NCBI GenBank assembly: GCA_027083655.1
Contig: JALWNS010000103.1
Coordinates: forward strand, 1-7,184
DNA: 7,184 nucleotides
Direction: 5' to 3'
Source: Bacteroidales bacterium
GTDB taxonomy: Bacteria; Bacteroidota; Bacteroidia; Bacteroidales; S143-33
The notes under the pieces were generated by a model. It did no database searches. It had not been told where the DNA came from and saw only the letters and a program-made list of their open reading frames with translations. Below, piece after piece: positions 6,729-7,184 of this stretch. Both the position numbers and the translations under genes were made by a program. How positions within the stretch are numbered: the stretch's first letter is position 1; each line of letters starts with the position of its first letter.

Positions 6729-7184
6729 TTATATTTCGCCTTTACGTCTTTTTATTTCATCTCTTATTTTAGAGGCAAGCTCATAGTTTTCGTCCTCTAT
6801 AGCTTTATTCATTAGTTTGTTTAACTCATCGATTGATAATTTGCTAAGGTAATTAGTTTCGTCAGTTTGCTCAGGTGGTTCTTGTTTTGTCTCTTCATTT
6901 TGCTGTTGAAGCTTGCTTATGTCAATACCTGCAATGTCCAAAACCTTTTTTGTCGCGTATATAGGACAGTTAAATCTAAGAGCTAAAGCAATAGCGTCAG
7001 AAGGGCGGGAGTCTATCTTGTAAATCTCCCCTTCCTTTTCTAGTGTTATTTCCCCGTAAAAAATATCTTCTTCCATCTTCACAATTGTAACTTCTGTGAT
7101 ATTGATACCAAAAGTCTTGAGCATATTAGTGGTTAAGTCATGTGTTATTGGTCTTTTGGGAACGATTTTGTCTAGCTTTATTGC
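6729..7184 (-). CDS. Bifunctional nuclease (BFN/DUF151) with UVR motif, 5' end beyond window
   Basis: The reading frame stays open to the right edge. The 20 codons before the first internal ATG (7124) encode family sequence (AIKLDKIVPKRPITHDL), so that ATG is not the start; roughly 50 N-terminal residues are probably missing and 151 are visible. The BFN/DUF151 core shows PITHDL near residue 13, FYGEI, and the signature SRPSDAIALALRFNCPIY (59-76) with its conserved Asp. A polar Gln/Glu-rich linker (about 92-113) follows. The C-terminal segment (about 114-148) is a UvrB/UvrC motif: LNKLMNKAIEDENYELASKIRDEIKRR in substance, with the typical YELASKIRDEI. The plant homologue BBD1 pairs the same two parts and has DNase and RNase activity; whether the bacterial protein cleaves nucleic acid is not settled. 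The nucleoside permease gene follows 12 bp after the stop codon, suggesting one operon. Confidence 0.92.
   Translation of the reverse strand, partial: AIKLDKIVPKRPITHDLTTNMLKTFGINITEVTIVKMEEDIFYGEITLEKEGEIYKIDSRPSDAIALALRFNCPIYATKKVLDIAGIDISKLQQQNEETKQEPPEQTDETNYLSKLSIDELNKLMNKAIEDENYELASKIRDEIKRRKGEI

Noticed and set aside
1..7184. Search by eye for tRNA or rRNA genes, CRISPR repeats, insertion-sequence ends and toxin-antitoxin pairs
   Set aside because: None seen; the longest non-coding stretch is 177 bp and holds only the terminator hairpins, and the genes are housekeeping types rather than a defence or mobile cluster.

Overview
This 7.2 kb window is AT-rich and densely coding, and reads like an ordinary chromosomal segment of a member of the Bacteroidota. 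The reasons are a DUF2851-family protein (a family I know mainly from this phylum), a bifunctional-nuclease (DUF151) protein with a C-terminal UvrB/UvrC motif, a malic enzyme of the hybrid MaeB type, the absence of clear Shine-Dalgarno sequences before the starts, and a TAnnTTTG-type promoter element upstream of the malic enzyme gene. I cannot name a genus; Bacteroidales is a guess.

Layout. Bases 1-1264 (+ strand) hold a DUF2851 protein whose first few codons lie left of the window. Bases 1265-1441 are the gap between two convergent genes and contain a strong palindromic terminator and a weaker hairpin. All remaining genes are on the minus strand. Read in their own direction, from the right edge leftwards, they are: a 5'-truncated bifunctional nuclease (DUF151 plus UVR motif), a NupG-type nucleoside permease 12 bp behind it, an intrinsic terminator, L-aspartate oxidase (nadB), a 74 bp gap with a promoter-like element, and the NADP-type malic enzyme/phosphotransacetylase-like hybrid (maeB).

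How the genes relate. The nuclease and the nucleoside transporter look like one transcription unit, closed by the terminator at 5426-5454, and could both serve nucleic-acid or nucleoside salvage. NadB makes iminoaspartate for NAD synthesis; nadA and nadC are not in the window. MaeB makes pyruvate and reducing power from malate, with a degenerate phosphotransacetylase domain that is likely a sensor. These are mostly housekeeping functions. I see no mobile element, CRISPR array, RNA gene, frameshift or pseudogene.

The points most worth a second look are the nuclease-like motif set and C-terminal cysteine cluster in the uncharacterised DUF2851 protein, the terminator hairpin lying only 14 bp before the nadB start codon, and the lost catalytic residues in the phosphotransacetylase-like half of MaeB.
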